Source of the DNA: Litoribacter ruber
GTDB taxonomy: Bacteria > Bacteroidota > Bacteroidia > Cytophagales > Cyclobacteriaceae
DNA: 64,000 bases
Assembly (NCBI RefSeq): GCF_018500185.1
Contig: NZ_JAHBGI010000006.1
Span: 138,589 to 202,588 of the forward strand
Reading direction: 5' to 3'
Below the pieces are notes generated by a model. The model was not told the DNA's origin. It worked only from the letters and a program-made list of their open reading frames with translations, and did not search any database. Of the stretch, positions 1-8,277 are shown piece by piece. Numbering within the stretch: the first letter of the stretch is position 1; each line of letters opens with the position of its first letter. The translations under genes and the position numbers were made by a program.

Positions 1-937
1 CCACTTGCAAACATTCACAATTGGAAACCACCTTGCGAATGTTGACAGGCTGCCCGCCCATGCTGCTCAAGGTCACGGCATTGCTAACCGGTCTGTTACT
101 GGAAACATTACTCAGATTCACATTCACGTCGGATATTCCCAGCTTAGGCTGATCGTTTACCTCAGACTTTTTTACCGGAGGAAAATACTCATGCACTGTA
201 GTCAAAAGGCGGACTTCCATTTCGGTAGTCCCCCTGTCTTCAATGAAAAACTGTATCCTCTCATCGAAAAAGCCCAGATCCCCCTTTTGTTCCCCATCAT
301 AGGTGATTTCCAAAATCCCTCTGGATTTGGCTGGCACAATTGCCGGGCTCATTTTCAGTTTGATATGGTCTGGCAGTACGGTTTTGGAATCGTTGAGCGT
401 CACAGACATATCCTTGAAGTTAAAAAAGTCCACGTATTTGGTCTTGGGCTCATTATTAATTATATCCCCAACATTTACACTGGTAAATTTGAACCCCATA
501 TCGCCCACCCGGTGCGAATAATGCACATCCACATTTTCGGGGTAAGGCAGGTTATAACCTTCCAGAAAAAGTGTATCCCCGTCGGAATCAATGTTGGTTT
601 TGACGATTACCATCTTACTGAACTGCCCTCCCCTATTGGTAGGGTCGTATGCCACCTTGATCTCACCGATTTTGTCTTGGTACAGGGTATCAGTAGTGTA
701 GGAGGCCACTGTACAGCCGCAGTCGGTTTCTACATTTTGAATAAAAACAGGAAAATCAGCTCTATTCACAAAATAGAAATCGCTGGTGACCATCCCCGAT
801 TCTTCCATCACCATGCCGAGGTCTACCCGTTGTTTTTCCCAAATAATTGGCCGGTCAGCAATCGACTGAGCAGCAAGACCATGGGCAAATCCCAAATAGA
901 AAATCACACCTAAAAGACTGAATACTGAATTTCTCAT
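1..937 (-). CDS. DUF1573 domain secreted protein (partial, 3' end outside window)
   Basis: The reverse strand is open from an ATG at 937 to the window edge (312 codons, no stop), so the C-terminus is missing. Residues 1-24 look like a signal peptide ending in LAAQ. A first DUF1573 module follows, with the typical segment NVETDCGCTV (C73, C75). A second similar module begins at the edge, with VSNCEC. DUF1573 proteins of Bacteroidota are exported, Ig-like/ASH-fold proteins of unknown role. The gene is divergent from trpS with about 70 bp between them. The opposite strand is also open here but gives low-complexity His/Phe-rich protein and is taken as a shadow. The family assignment is recognition from the Cys pattern; function is not known. 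Confidence 0.85.
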   Translation of the reverse strand, partial: MRNSVFSLLGVIFYLGFAHGLAAQSIADRPIIWEKQRVDLGMVMEESGMVTSDFYFVNRADFPVFIQNVETDCGCTVASYTTDTLYQDKIGEIKVAYDPTNRGGQFSKMVIVKTNIDSDGDTLFLEGYNLPYPENVDVHYSHRVGDMGFKFTSVNVGDIINNEPKTKYVDFFNFKDMSVTLNDSKTVLPDHIKLKMSPAIVPAKSRGILEITYDGEQKGDLGFFDERIQFFIEDRGTTEMEVRLLTTVHEYFPPVKKSEVNDQPKLGISDVNVNLSNVSSNRPVSNAVTLSSMGGQPVNIRKVVSNCECLQV

Positions 938-1008
938 AATGGCAAATAACGGTAAAAAAACAGGGATTTGTGTGCACATTTCTTTAATTTGCGCCAAAAA
1001 TTTTATCG

Positions 1009-1980
1009 ATGGCGAGAGTATTAACAGGAATTCAAAGTTCAGGTAGGCCCCACTTGGGCAATTTGTTAGGAGCAATCGAACCTGCGATTGCCTTGACGAA
1101 AAAAAACAACAACGAATCTTTCATTTTTATTGCCGATTTTCATTCTTTGACCACTATCAAAGATGCTTCCACCCGAAGGGAAAACGTGCAGGCTGTGGCT
1201 GCTGCCTGGCTTGCTTTTGGGCTGGACATCAACAAAAGTGTATTCTACCGACAGTCCAGAATACCAGAGGTAGCCGAATTGACTTGGTATCTCAGCTGCT
1301 ACACCCCTTTTCCAATGCTTGCCAATGCGCACAGTTTTAAGGACAAAGCGGACCGTTTATCTGATGTTAACGCGGGGCTTTTCACATACCCAGTGTTGAT
1401 GGCTGCTGATATTTTGCTTTATCAAGCGGATATCGTCCCTGTCGGGAAAGACCAACTGCAACATTTGGAAATGACCCGTGATATCGCCAGTTCATTTAAC
1501 CACAAGCTGGGAGAGGACTTCTTCACCCTTCCGGAGGCCCGAGTAAACGAAGAGGTGATGATCATTCCGGGTACCGATGGACAAAAGATGAGCAAATCAT
1601 ACAACAACTATATCGACATCTTCCTACCGGAAAAGCAGCTTAAGAAAAATATCAACAGCATAGTCACCGACAGTACCCCATTGGAAGACCCCAAGGACCC
1701 GGACGCCTGCAATGTGTTTAAACTATTTAAACTTATAGGTACAGCTGAGGAAACCCAGGTGCTTAGAGAAAAATACGAAGCGGGTAATTTCGGATATGGC
1801 CATGCCAAGAAAGAATTTATGGGCTTAATTCTGGACAAATACGCGGAGCAACGCAAGGAGTTTGATTTCTATATGAGCCACTTGGAAGAGCTGGATTTGA
1901 AACTTTCAGAAGGTGAGGCCAAGGCTAGGGAAATTGCCAGTGAGCTGATGAGAGACATTCGGTTCAAGTTAGGCTTTTAA
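1009..1980 (+). CDS. trpS: Tryptophan--tRNA ligase
   Basis: Charges tRNA-Trp with tryptophan in the cytoplasm. It is a class I aminoacyl-tRNA synthetase of 323 residues, a normal length for bacterial TrpRS. The HIGH-type motif is PHLGN near residue 15. The KMSKS motif is GQKMSKSYNN near residue 190, preceded by MIIPGTDG. The ATG start is placed by the family's N-terminus (RVLTGIQSSGRPHLGN). The gene stands alone, divergent from the DUF1573 gene, and ends in a bidirectional hairpin at 1983-2019. Confidence 0.97.
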   Translation: MARVLTGIQSSGRPHLGNLLGAIEPAIALTKKNNNESFIFIADFHSLTTIKDASTRRENVQAVAAAWLAFGLDINKSVFYRQSRIPEVAELTWYLSCYTPFPMLANAHSFKDKADRLSDVNAGLFTYPVLMAADILLYQADIVPVGKDQLQHLEMTRDIASSFNHKLGEDFFTLPEARVNEEVMIIPGTDGQKMSKSYNNYIDIFLPEKQLKKNINSIVTDSTPLEDPKDPDACNVFKLFKLIGTAEETQVLREKYEAGNFGYGHAKKEFMGLILDKYAEQRKEFDFYMSHLEELDLKLSEGEAKAREIASELMRDIRFKLGF

Positions 1981-1982
1981 AT

Positions 1983-2019
1983 AAAAAGGCGCGACGGGGA
2001 AATCCAGTTGCGCCTTTTT
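1983..2019. terminator. Bidirectional terminator between trpS and the 140-aa gene
   Basis: A 10-bp perfect stem (AAAAAGGCGC / GCGCCTTTTT) with a 17-nt loop. A T-run leaves the stem on both strands, so it can serve the convergent genes on either side. Confidence 0.8.
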
Positions 2020-2035
2020 AATTGTTTTACTTCAT

Positions 2036-2458
2036 TTATCTTGATCTCCAGAGGTCTTTTAAAGAGACCCCGTTGATTTGCATCACAAATCTCGTTGGAT
2101 TGGGTACAAGGATAATTCTCACATCCTGTCCGTCAAATTGCTCAGATTCCACCGGCACACCTTCCATGCCTTTTACCTCATAGCTCACTACACCTCTTGC
2201 ATCGGGAAGCATCGGGGTGTATTTGTTTGCCAAATAGGCGGAAGGCAATAAGACATCATTGTCTGGACAAAGCTTGTCATATATATTTTCCAACTGCGTT
2301 TCCAGATATGGTCCAAATTCCTCATTTAGATCATCTTCCAAATCGTGAAGCTCTTCTTCAATATCATCATAGTCCGGATCGGCATAGGTTTTCTTGCTCA
2401 GTGAGATTCTCTTTTCCACAATCGCCGTCAAATCCCTGTCGAGTTTGTCTAAATCCAT
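2036..2458 (-). CDS. Conserved hypothetical protein, acidic N-terminal half
   Basis: A 140-residue cytoplasmic protein with no signal peptide or membrane span. Residues 27-50 are very acidic (DPDYDDIEEELHDLEDDL) and probably helical. The C-terminal half has a regular beta-like pattern (GVVSYEVKGMEGVPVE, DVRIILVPNPTRFVMQI). I do not recognise a named family. The ATG at 2458 is the only good start, and the gene shares a terminator with trpS on its 3' side. It is probably real, because the frame is long, is the only plausible one in the gap, and its length and composition resemble a folded protein. Confidence 0.7.
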   Translation of the reverse strand: MDLDKLDRDLTAIVEKRISLSKKTYADPDYDDIEEELHDLEDDLNEEFGPYLETQLENIYDKLCPDNDVLLPSAYLANKYTPMLPDARGVVSYEVKGMEGVPVESEQFDGQDVRIILVPNPTRFVMQINGVSLKDLWRSR

Positions 2459-2581
2459 AAATAAAGGTTTGTAGTTTTCAATGTAAATATGAAGGTAAAG
2501 AATAAGGAAAAAGTTTCCAAAAAGGGCTGAATTTAAAGTTTTCCCCTCATTTGGGCATAGTTCAACTATTGCGGGAATGTA

Positions 2582-2613
2582 TTGCCGAAATTGGCTAGAA
2601 AATTTTATCTTTG
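2582..2613 (+). promoter_or_regulatory. Putative Bacteroidota-type promoter of hppD
   Basis: TTG at 2582-2584, then 21 nt, then TATCTTTG at 2606-2613. This fits the TTG / TAnnTTTG consensus of Bacteroidota primary-sigma promoters. It lies about 40 nt upstream of the hppD ATG. Confidence 0.6.
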
Positions 2614-2652
2614 TCTACACCAAAAATGAATATAAACCCAAAACTATAGATT

Positions 2653-3747
2653 ATGCAAGAAGATTTTCTGCCTATAAACGGCACAGATCACGTTGAAATG
2701 TATGTGGGGAATGCAAAGCAGTCTTCACTTTTTTATCAGTACGCATTCGGTTTTGAGCAAATCGCTTATGCCGGGCCCGAAACCGGAGTAAAGGATCGCG
2801 CCTCGTATGTTCTTAAGCAGGGGAAAATCAGATTGGTGCTCACTACCCCTCTACAGCAGGATCACCCCATCGCCGACCATATCAAAAAACATGGTGATGG
2901 CGTGAAGGTTTTGGCCCTATGGGTGGATGATGCTGAAAAAGCCTATCAGGAAACCACTTCCAGAGGCGCTGAATCCTATGAGGCCCCAAAGGTGCTTTCT
3001 GACGAAAACGGCGAGGTGAAGGTAGCATCCATCAGAACATACGGAGAGACAATCCACACCTTTGTGGAAAGAAGTAAATACAATGGTCCTTTCCTTCCAG
3101 GTTTCATTGAAAAGAAAAGCTTGTACAAATCCACTCCGGTAGGTTTCAAGTTCATAGACCACTGCGTAGGTAATGTCGGATGGGGCGAAATGAACAAATG
3201 GGTAGAGTTTTATGAAAAAGTAATGGGCTTCAATTTGCTGGTTACTTTTGATGACAAGGATATTTCCACAGAATATACCGCCTTGATGTCCAAGGTTGTT
3301 TCCAACGGAAACGGCTACATCAAGTTCCCAATCAACGAACCTGCAGAAGGAAAGAAAAAAAGCCAAATCGAGGAGTACTTGGACTTCTACAATGGCGCGG
3401 GCGTTCAGCACATGGCTATTGCTACTGACAATATTATCGAGACCGTGACTGAGTTGAGAAATCGCGGTGTGGAGTTTTTGGAAGTGCCTGGCACGTATTA
3501 TGATGACTTGCTAGACCGAGTTGGGGCGATCGAAGAGGACCTGGAGCCTTTGAAGAAGCTGAACATATTGGTGGACAGAGACAATGAGGGCTACCTGTTG
3601 CAGATTTTCACCAAGCCGGTTCAAGACAGACCTACCCTGTTTTTTGAAATCATCCAGAGAAAAGGTGCAAAATCCTTTGGAAAAGGCAATTTCAAAGCTC
3701 TTTTTGAAGCAATCGAAAGGGAGCAGGCGCTTAGGGGCAATCTGTAA
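2653..3747 (+). CDS. hppD: 4-hydroxyphenylpyruvate dioxygenase
   Basis: Converts 4-hydroxyphenylpyruvate to homogentisate with O2, the second step of tyrosine catabolism. It is a 364-residue vicinal-oxygen-chelate enzyme, the usual length. The three iron ligands are visible: H170 in FIDHCVGNV, H253 in GVQHMAIAT and E332 in FFEIIQRK. The C-terminal helix region with KSFGKGNFKALFEAIE is typical of the family. No homogentisate dioxygenase or fumarylacetoacetase gene lies next to it here. It has its own promoter and terminator, so it appears monocistronic. Confidence 0.95.
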   Translation: MQEDFLPINGTDHVEMYVGNAKQSSLFYQYAFGFEQIAYAGPETGVKDRASYVLKQGKIRLVLTTPLQQDHPIADHIKKHGDGVKVLALWVDDAEKAYQETTSRGAESYEAPKVLSDENGEVKVASIRTYGETIHTFVERSKYNGPFLPGFIEKKSLYKSTPVGFKFIDHCVGNVGWGEMNKWVEFYEKVMGFNLLVTFDDKDISTEYTALMSKVVSNGNGYIKFPINEPAEGKKKSQIEEYLDFYNGAGVQHMAIATDNIIETVTELRNRGVEFLEVPGTYYDDLLDRVGAIEEDLEPLKKLNILVDRDNEGYLLQIFTKPVQDRPTLFFEIIQRKGAKSFGKGNFKALFEAIEREQALRGNL

Positions 3748-3768
3748 GCTAAGATAAACAAATTAAAC

Positions 3769-3836
3769 AAGTCCCAAGTTTTTAAAGCACCGAACAATCA
3801 AAAATGGTTTTTGGTCTTAGACTTGGGGCTTTTTTA
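3769..3836 (+). terminator. Terminator of hppD
   Basis: An 11-bp stem (AAGTCCCAAGT at 3769-3779 with ACTTGGGGCTT at 3821-3831, one G-T pair), a long loop, then a T-run. Confidence 0.6.
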
Positions 3837-3884
3837 TTCCTTTAGCAAAACGTATTTTATTTATATATAACTTTTTATCAGAAA

Positions 3885-5612
3885 ATGACAGATACACTTA
3901 TCACCCAAAAAGCTGAAAAATGGCTTAAAAGTAACATTGATGAGGCAAGCAGGTTGGAAATCACCCGAATGATGGCCGCAGAAGACCAGTCTGAGCTGGT
4001 GGATTGTTTTTACAAAGACCTAGAATTCGGTACCGGCGGCCTTCGTGGAGTTATGGGCGTGGGCTCAAACCGGATGAACGTATATACCGTAGGCATGGCC
4101 ACACAAGGCTTGGCCAATTACTTATTGGCATCCTTTCCAGGCCAGGAGATTAAAGTGGCTATCACCCATGACAACCGCATCAACAACACGCTTTTTGCCG
4201 AAACTACGGCCAATGTTTTAACCGCCAACGGCATCCATGTTCTTTACTTTAGGGAATTGAGACCAACCCCCATGTTGTCTTTTGCAATCAGGCATTTTGG
4301 CTGTAAAAGCGGTGTGATGGTTACCGCCTCACACAATCCAAAGGAATACAATGGATACAAGGCTTATTGGGAGGATGGTGCACAGATAGTGGCCCCTCAC
4401 GATAAAAGTATTATCATGGAGGTCCAGAAGATCGACTCCTTTGACAAGGTAAAATGGGAGAAAAATGAATCCCTCATCACCTATATCGAGGAGGACTTTG
4501 ACTTGATCTACTTGAATGAAGTGAAAAAACTAAGCCTTTCGCCGGAGGCTATTCTTACCCAAAAAGACATGCCCATTGTTTTTTCCCCAATCCACGGGGC
4601 AAGTGGCAAAATGGTGCCGGCTGCCTTGAAGGTATTTGGCTTCGAAAACGTTCATGTGGTAAAAGAACAGGCTGAGCCCGACGGAAATTTCCCTACGGTG
4701 GTATATCCTAACCCAGAAGAGCCAGAGGCTTTGGACATGGCCCTCCAATTGGGCAGAAATGTGAACGCAGCTTTGGTTTTGGCTTGTGACCCTGACGGGG
4801 ACAGATATGCTGCGGCCATATTGAATGAAACGGGTGCCTATGAATTGCTGAATGGCAACCAGGCTGGCGTAATCCTCACAGAGTATTTACTCTCTAAAAT
4901 GCAGGAGCAAGGCAGATTGACCGGGGAACACTTTATGGTGAGTACCATCGTGACCACCGACCTGATCCACGAGATTGCCAAAGCTTACCGCACTAAATAT
5001 TATAGCACCCTTACCGGCTTTAAAAACATTGCGATGGTGATCCGGGAAAAAGAAGGTAAAGAAATCTACATTGCCGGCGGGGAAGAAAGTTTTGGATTTT
5101 TGATCGGGGATTTTGTGAGAGACAAAGATGGCGTGTCTGCATGCGCTTTGACTGCTGAAGCAGTTGCCTATTATAGATCCAAGGGTAAAAGCCTTATTGA
5201 TGTACTCGCTGACATCTACATGAAGCATGGTTTCTACAAAGAGGCCCTCATATCCGTGACTAAAAAAGGAAAAGACGGTGCAGAGCAGATCCAACAACTG
5301 ATGCATGGCTTCAGAACAGCCCGACCAACCCACATTAATGGAATCAAAGTAGTAAAAATTGTGGATGTTCAGGAAAGCATTGAATACGATGTAGTGAACA
5401 ATGCTGAAACACCATTATTGCTTGACAAGTCTAATGTGCTGCAATTCTACTTAGAGGATGGCAGTAAGATTTCGGCTAGACCTTCGGGCACAGAGCCAAA
5501 AATAAAATATTACATTTCTGTACATGAACCGCTTCCAAATCGCGAAGCCTACAGGAAAGTAGAAGAGTCCTTGAATAGAAAAATTGAAGCGCTAAAAACT
5601 TTCTTTGAGTAA
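3885..5612 (+). CDS. Phosphoglucomutase/phosphomannomutase family protein
   Basis: Interconverts hexose 1- and 6-phosphates. It is a 575-residue alpha-D-phosphohexomutase of the long (PgcA/PGM2-like) type. All four domain signatures are visible: the phosphoserine loop TASHNPKEYNGYK (S149), the metal loop DPDGDR (D302), the sugar-binding GGEESFG, and the phosphate-binding RPSGTEPK near the C-terminus. Whether it prefers glucose-, mannose- or pentose-phosphate cannot be told from sequence, so I give no symbol. It stands alone and ends in a strong bidirectional hairpin. Confidence 0.93.
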   Translation: MTDTLITQKAEKWLKSNIDEASRLEITRMMAAEDQSELVDCFYKDLEFGTGGLRGVMGVGSNRMNVYTVGMATQGLANYLLASFPGQEIKVAITHDNRINNTLFAETTANVLTANGIHVLYFRELRPTPMLSFAIRHFGCKSGVMVTASHNPKEYNGYKAYWEDGAQIVAPHDKSIIMEVQKIDSFDKVKWEKNESLITYIEEDFDLIYLNEVKKLSLSPEAILTQKDMPIVFSPIHGASGKMVPAALKVFGFENVHVVKEQAEPDGNFPTVVYPNPEEPEALDMALQLGRNVNAALVLACDPDGDRYAAAILNETGAYELLNGNQAGVILTEYLLSKMQEQGRLTGEHFMVSTIVTTDLIHEIAKAYRTKYYSTLTGFKNIAMVIREKEGKEIYIAGGEESFGFLIGDFVRDKDGVSACALTAEAVAYYRSKGKSLIDVLADIYMKHGFYKEALISVTKKGKDGAEQIQQLMHGFRTARPTHINGIKVVKIVDVQESIEYDVVNNAETPLLLDKSNVLQFYLEDGSKISARPSGTEPKIKYYISVHEPLPNREAYRKVEESLNRKIEALKTFFE

Positions 5613-5614
5613 AG

Positions 5615-5649
5615 AAAAAAGCCTTGCAATGATTTTGCAAGGCTTTTTT
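5615..5649. terminator. Bidirectional terminator after the phosphohexomutase gene
   Basis: A 15-bp perfect stem (AAAAAAGCCTTGCAA at 5615-5629 with its complement at 5635-5649) and a 5-nt loop. A T-run is present on both strands, serving the phosphohexomutase and the convergent small membrane-protein gene. Confidence 0.85.
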
Positions 5650-5654
5650 TATTT

Positions 5655-5873
5655 TTAACCCCTATTCACAGACTCTTGACCTTTCACCTGTCGGTGGGTC
5701 AACCAAGTAAAAACAAATCCCAATTGTGGTATGAGGAACAATAAAATTGTTGGCGTCAGATTTTCGGCAGCAAGGCCAAATTCAATCTCCAGGGTTCTTC
5801 CTGCCATCAACATAATGATGGTAGCAAATAAAGCAAATATATTAGCAGCGATTAATTTATTTCGATTAGACAT
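5655..5873 (-). CDS. Small hypothetical membrane protein (72 aa)
   Basis: The start is taken at the ATG giving MSNRNKLIAAN; an in-frame ATG at 5900 would add nine residues. There are two hydrophobic segments, about residues 8-27 (NIFALFATIIMLMAG) and 40-60 (PTILLFLIPQLGFVFTWL), joined by a short polar loop. The last ten residues are charged. I recognise no family. It is flanked by terminators on both sides, so it is probably a monocistronic gene for an inner-membrane protein. Confidence 0.6.
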   Translation of the reverse strand: MSNRNKLIAANIFALFATIIMLMAGRTLEIEFGLAAENLTPTILLFLIPQLGFVFTWLTHRQVKGQESVNRG

Positions 5874-6026
5874 GGCAGTTTGCGGTATAAGGTTATACAA
5901 TTAATTAAAACAATCTTTCCATAAGAAAGCAAACACTCTTCCAAAAATTATAATTAATAATTTTTTAATTACAAAAAATGGTTAAAGCATCCAATTTTGT
6001 TTATAAACGACCGTGAGGTGTAAAAT

Positions 6027-6060
6027 AAAAAGCATTTCCTTTTCAAAGGAAATGCTTTTT
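6027..6060 (-). terminator. Terminator of the egtB-egtD operon
   Basis: A 16-bp perfect inverted repeat (AAAAAGCATTTCCTTT and complement) with almost no spacer, about 30 bp past the egtD stop, with A/T tracts at both ends. Confidence 0.8.
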
Positions 6061-6091
6061 AAAAGATTATAACTGATTGATTTATTGAAAT

Positions 6092-7057
6092 TTAGGATTT
6101 CACCCAGAGGCTATCCGAGAAAAAAGCTTCGTCATCCATAAAATTCTTCTCTACTTTAAACCCTTTTTCCTGGCTTAAGGCGTCAATATCATGAAGCCCA
6201 TATTTTTTGGAAACTTCGGTGAAAATTGGTTCTGCATGGGTAAATTGAAAGGTTTTATGGAGAGCCTCGATGAAAACCTGTTGTTCTTCCATACTCACCA
6301 AGAAACTTTTGCATTCCCCACTTACCGGATCGTAAATGGGCCAATGCTTGAATTTATTAAGCTCAAAATTCCCTCCCAATTCCCTATTGATTCTTTCCAA
6401 TAGATTTAAATTAAAATCCCTGGTCACTCCCTGAGCATCATTGTATGCCGCCAAAATAAGTTCAGGGTCTTTTTTCAAGTCAAAACCCATCAAGAGTCCA
6501 TCATTTATCCTAAGCGAATCTGAAATCCTGTCTAATAGCTCTTTGGCGTCTTCTTCCAGAAAATTGCCATAATTGGATCCCAAAAACAGCATAAGGGTTG
6601 GGCTGCCGTTATCCCATTCGCGGTCCTTCAAAGCGTGTCTGTAGGTCCCTGTGATTGGATGGACTTTTACTTGGGGACATATCTCTTTAAGGTCCTCTTC
6701 CAGCTCCTTCAATACGTAACCCGAGATATCAATGGGAAAATAGGTAAACTCCACTTTCTGATCACATAAATATTGAATAAGTATTTTGGTTTTTAAGCCA
6801 TTCCCGGCACCGAGCTCCACCAGGTTAAAAGGCTTTCCCGATTTTGCAAACCTGTCCAGGATTTGGGCCTTATAGGTTTCCAAAATTGCATATTCGGTGC
6901 GTGTAAGGTAATATTCCGGCAATGCCATAATAGCCTGAAAGAGCTTGTCGCCCTTCTCATCATAGAAATACTTGGAGGGGAGTGTTTTGAGCGGGGATGA
7001 AAGCCCCTGAAGCACATCCTGGGCAAAAATTTGGTCGTAAGTGGTAGTGTGGTTCAT
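6092..7057 (-). CDS. egtD: L-histidine N-alpha-methyltransferase (EgtD)
   Basis: Trimethylates the alpha-amino group of histidine with SAM to give hercynine, the first step of ergothioneine synthesis. It is a 321-residue class I methyltransferase, the usual EgtD length. The N-terminal segment LPSKYFYDEKGDKLFQAI with PEYYLTRTEYAIL is diagnostic of the family. The SAM loop is LVELGAGNGLKT near residue 80, followed by YFPIDISGYVL and the GSNYGNF loop. It starts 4 bp after the egtB stop, so the two are translated as one operon. EgtD rather than a fused OvoA is indicated because the methyltransferase is a separate protein. Confidence 0.93.
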   Translation of the reverse strand: MNHTTTYDQIFAQDVLQGLSSPLKTLPSKYFYDEKGDKLFQAIMALPEYYLTRTEYAILETYKAQILDRFAKSGKPFNLVELGAGNGLKTKILIQYLCDQKVEFTYFPIDISGYVLKELEEDLKEICPQVKVHPITGTYRHALKDREWDNGSPTLMLFLGSNYGNFLEEDAKELLDRISDSLRINDGLLMGFDLKKDPELILAAYNDAQGVTRDFNLNLLERINRELGGNFELNKFKHWPIYDPVSGECKSFLVSMEEQQVFIEALHKTFQFTHAEPIFTEVSKKYGLHDIDALSQEKGFKVEKNFMDDEAFFSDSLWVKS

Positions 7058-7061
7058 ATAG

Positions 7062-8207
7062 TTATTTAGCTAATCTAATTCCTGAAAATTGCCATCTGGA
7101 TGGCGTACTGAAAAAATTCCTATAGGTTTTTCTGGAGTGATTTGGAGAAGTGGCAATTGACGCCCCTCTCAAAACCATCTGGTTCACCATAAATTTCCCG
7201 TTATACTCCCCTATCGCCCCGGGAGCCTTGGCGTATCTGGGGTAGGGCAAATAGGCCGAACTGGTCCACTCCCACCGCTGTCCCCAGTCAAATTGGTCGG
7301 AGGCAGCCTCCCATTCGAATTCGGTGGGAAGCCTACAGCCTTTCCAAGCGGCATAAGCAGCAGCCTCGTAAAACGAAATATGGGCTACCGGGGCATCCCA
7401 CTCAATCGGTTTTAGTCCATTAAGAGTATAATAAAAAAATTGATCGTTTTGTTTGTGCCAGTAAAGGGGTTTGTCGAATTCATGCTTATTTAACCAATCC
7501 CAGCCCTCCGAGTGCCAAAAGTTGTGATCTTCATAGCCACCGGCCTCCATAAATTCTAGAAACTCTCTATTGGTCACCAAGCTTTTGGAGATCTCAAAGG
7601 GCTCCAAAAAAACTTTGTGACGGCCATGTTCATTGTCATAAGAAAAGCCGTCTCCCTCAAACCCTATTTCATACAGTCCTTCTGTCATCTTAACCCAACC
7701 TTCTGCGTCTTGAACCTTATATTCATTGCAGTCCAATACTACCGGAAATAAGGGATTGAGGGAAAGGTTGTATTTTAAATCTGTAAGCAATAGCTCCTGA
7801 TGCTGCTGTTCATGATTGAGCCCCAACACCATCAAATCGTGGATTTTTTGGTTGATTTCTGTTTTTTGGAAAAAGCGCTCAACACCCCGATTCACATGGT
7901 CTCTATATGCAAAGACCTCCCTCACGGTAGGCCTCGTCATCAGGCCACGATGATCCCGTTGGGTTCGGTCTCCCTTACCATTGTAGTAACTATTAAAAAG
8001 AAAATTGAAGTCTGGATGAAATTCCGAATACTCTGGGTCGAGCTCCTTCAATACAAAAGTCTCAAAAAACCAGGTTGTATGGGCAAGGTGCCATTTGGTC
8101 GGGCTAACTTCTTCGCTGGCTTGGATTACAAAATCTTCTGTTTCGAGGTTTTCGCTGAGTTCTTCAGTTAAACCTCTAACAGATTTGAATTGCTCAAAAT
8201 TAATCAT
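7062..8207 (-). CDS. egtB: Hercynine oxygenase / sulfoxide synthase (EgtB)
   Basis: A non-haem iron enzyme that joins a thiol (gamma-glutamylcysteine or cysteine) to hercynine with O2. It has 381 residues. The N-terminal DinB-like domain carries SPTKWHLAHTTW (H40, H43) and the iron motif NHEQQHQELL (H132, H136). The C-terminal formylglycine-generating-enzyme-like domain has GCRLPTEFEWEAA, WEWTSSAY and a final VLRGASIATSPNHSRKTYRNFF segment. It is first in a tight pair with egtD. No egtC or egtE lies nearby, which suggests, but does not prove, that free cysteine is the sulfur donor and a C-S lyase is encoded elsewhere. Confidence 0.92.
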   Translation of the reverse strand: MINFEQFKSVRGLTEELSENLETEDFVIQASEEVSPTKWHLAHTTWFFETFVLKELDPEYSEFHPDFNFLFNSYYNGKGDRTQRDHRGLMTRPTVREVFAYRDHVNRGVERFFQKTEINQKIHDLMVLGLNHEQQHQELLLTDLKYNLSLNPLFPVVLDCNEYKVQDAEGWVKMTEGLYEIGFEGDGFSYDNEHGRHKVFLEPFEISKSLVTNREFLEFMEAGGYEDHNFWHSEGWDWLNKHEFDKPLYWHKQNDQFFYYTLNGLKPIEWDAPVAHISFYEAAAYAAWKGCRLPTEFEWEAASDQFDWGQRWEWTSSAYLPYPRYAKAPGAIGEYNGKFMVNQMVLRGASIATSPNHSRKTYRNFFSTPSRWQFSGIRLAK

Positions 8208-8277
8208 TTCAAAGTTTTAAAAGGTGAAACGATTCAATTTAGCAATTTTTTTATTAAAATTTAAATATTTATTATCA

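Noticed and set aside
5..913. Long + strand open frame (302 codons) at the left edge
   Set aside because: It is antisense to a frame that has a signal peptide and two DUF1573 modules with the right Cys pattern. The + strand product has no recognisable domain and odd composition.
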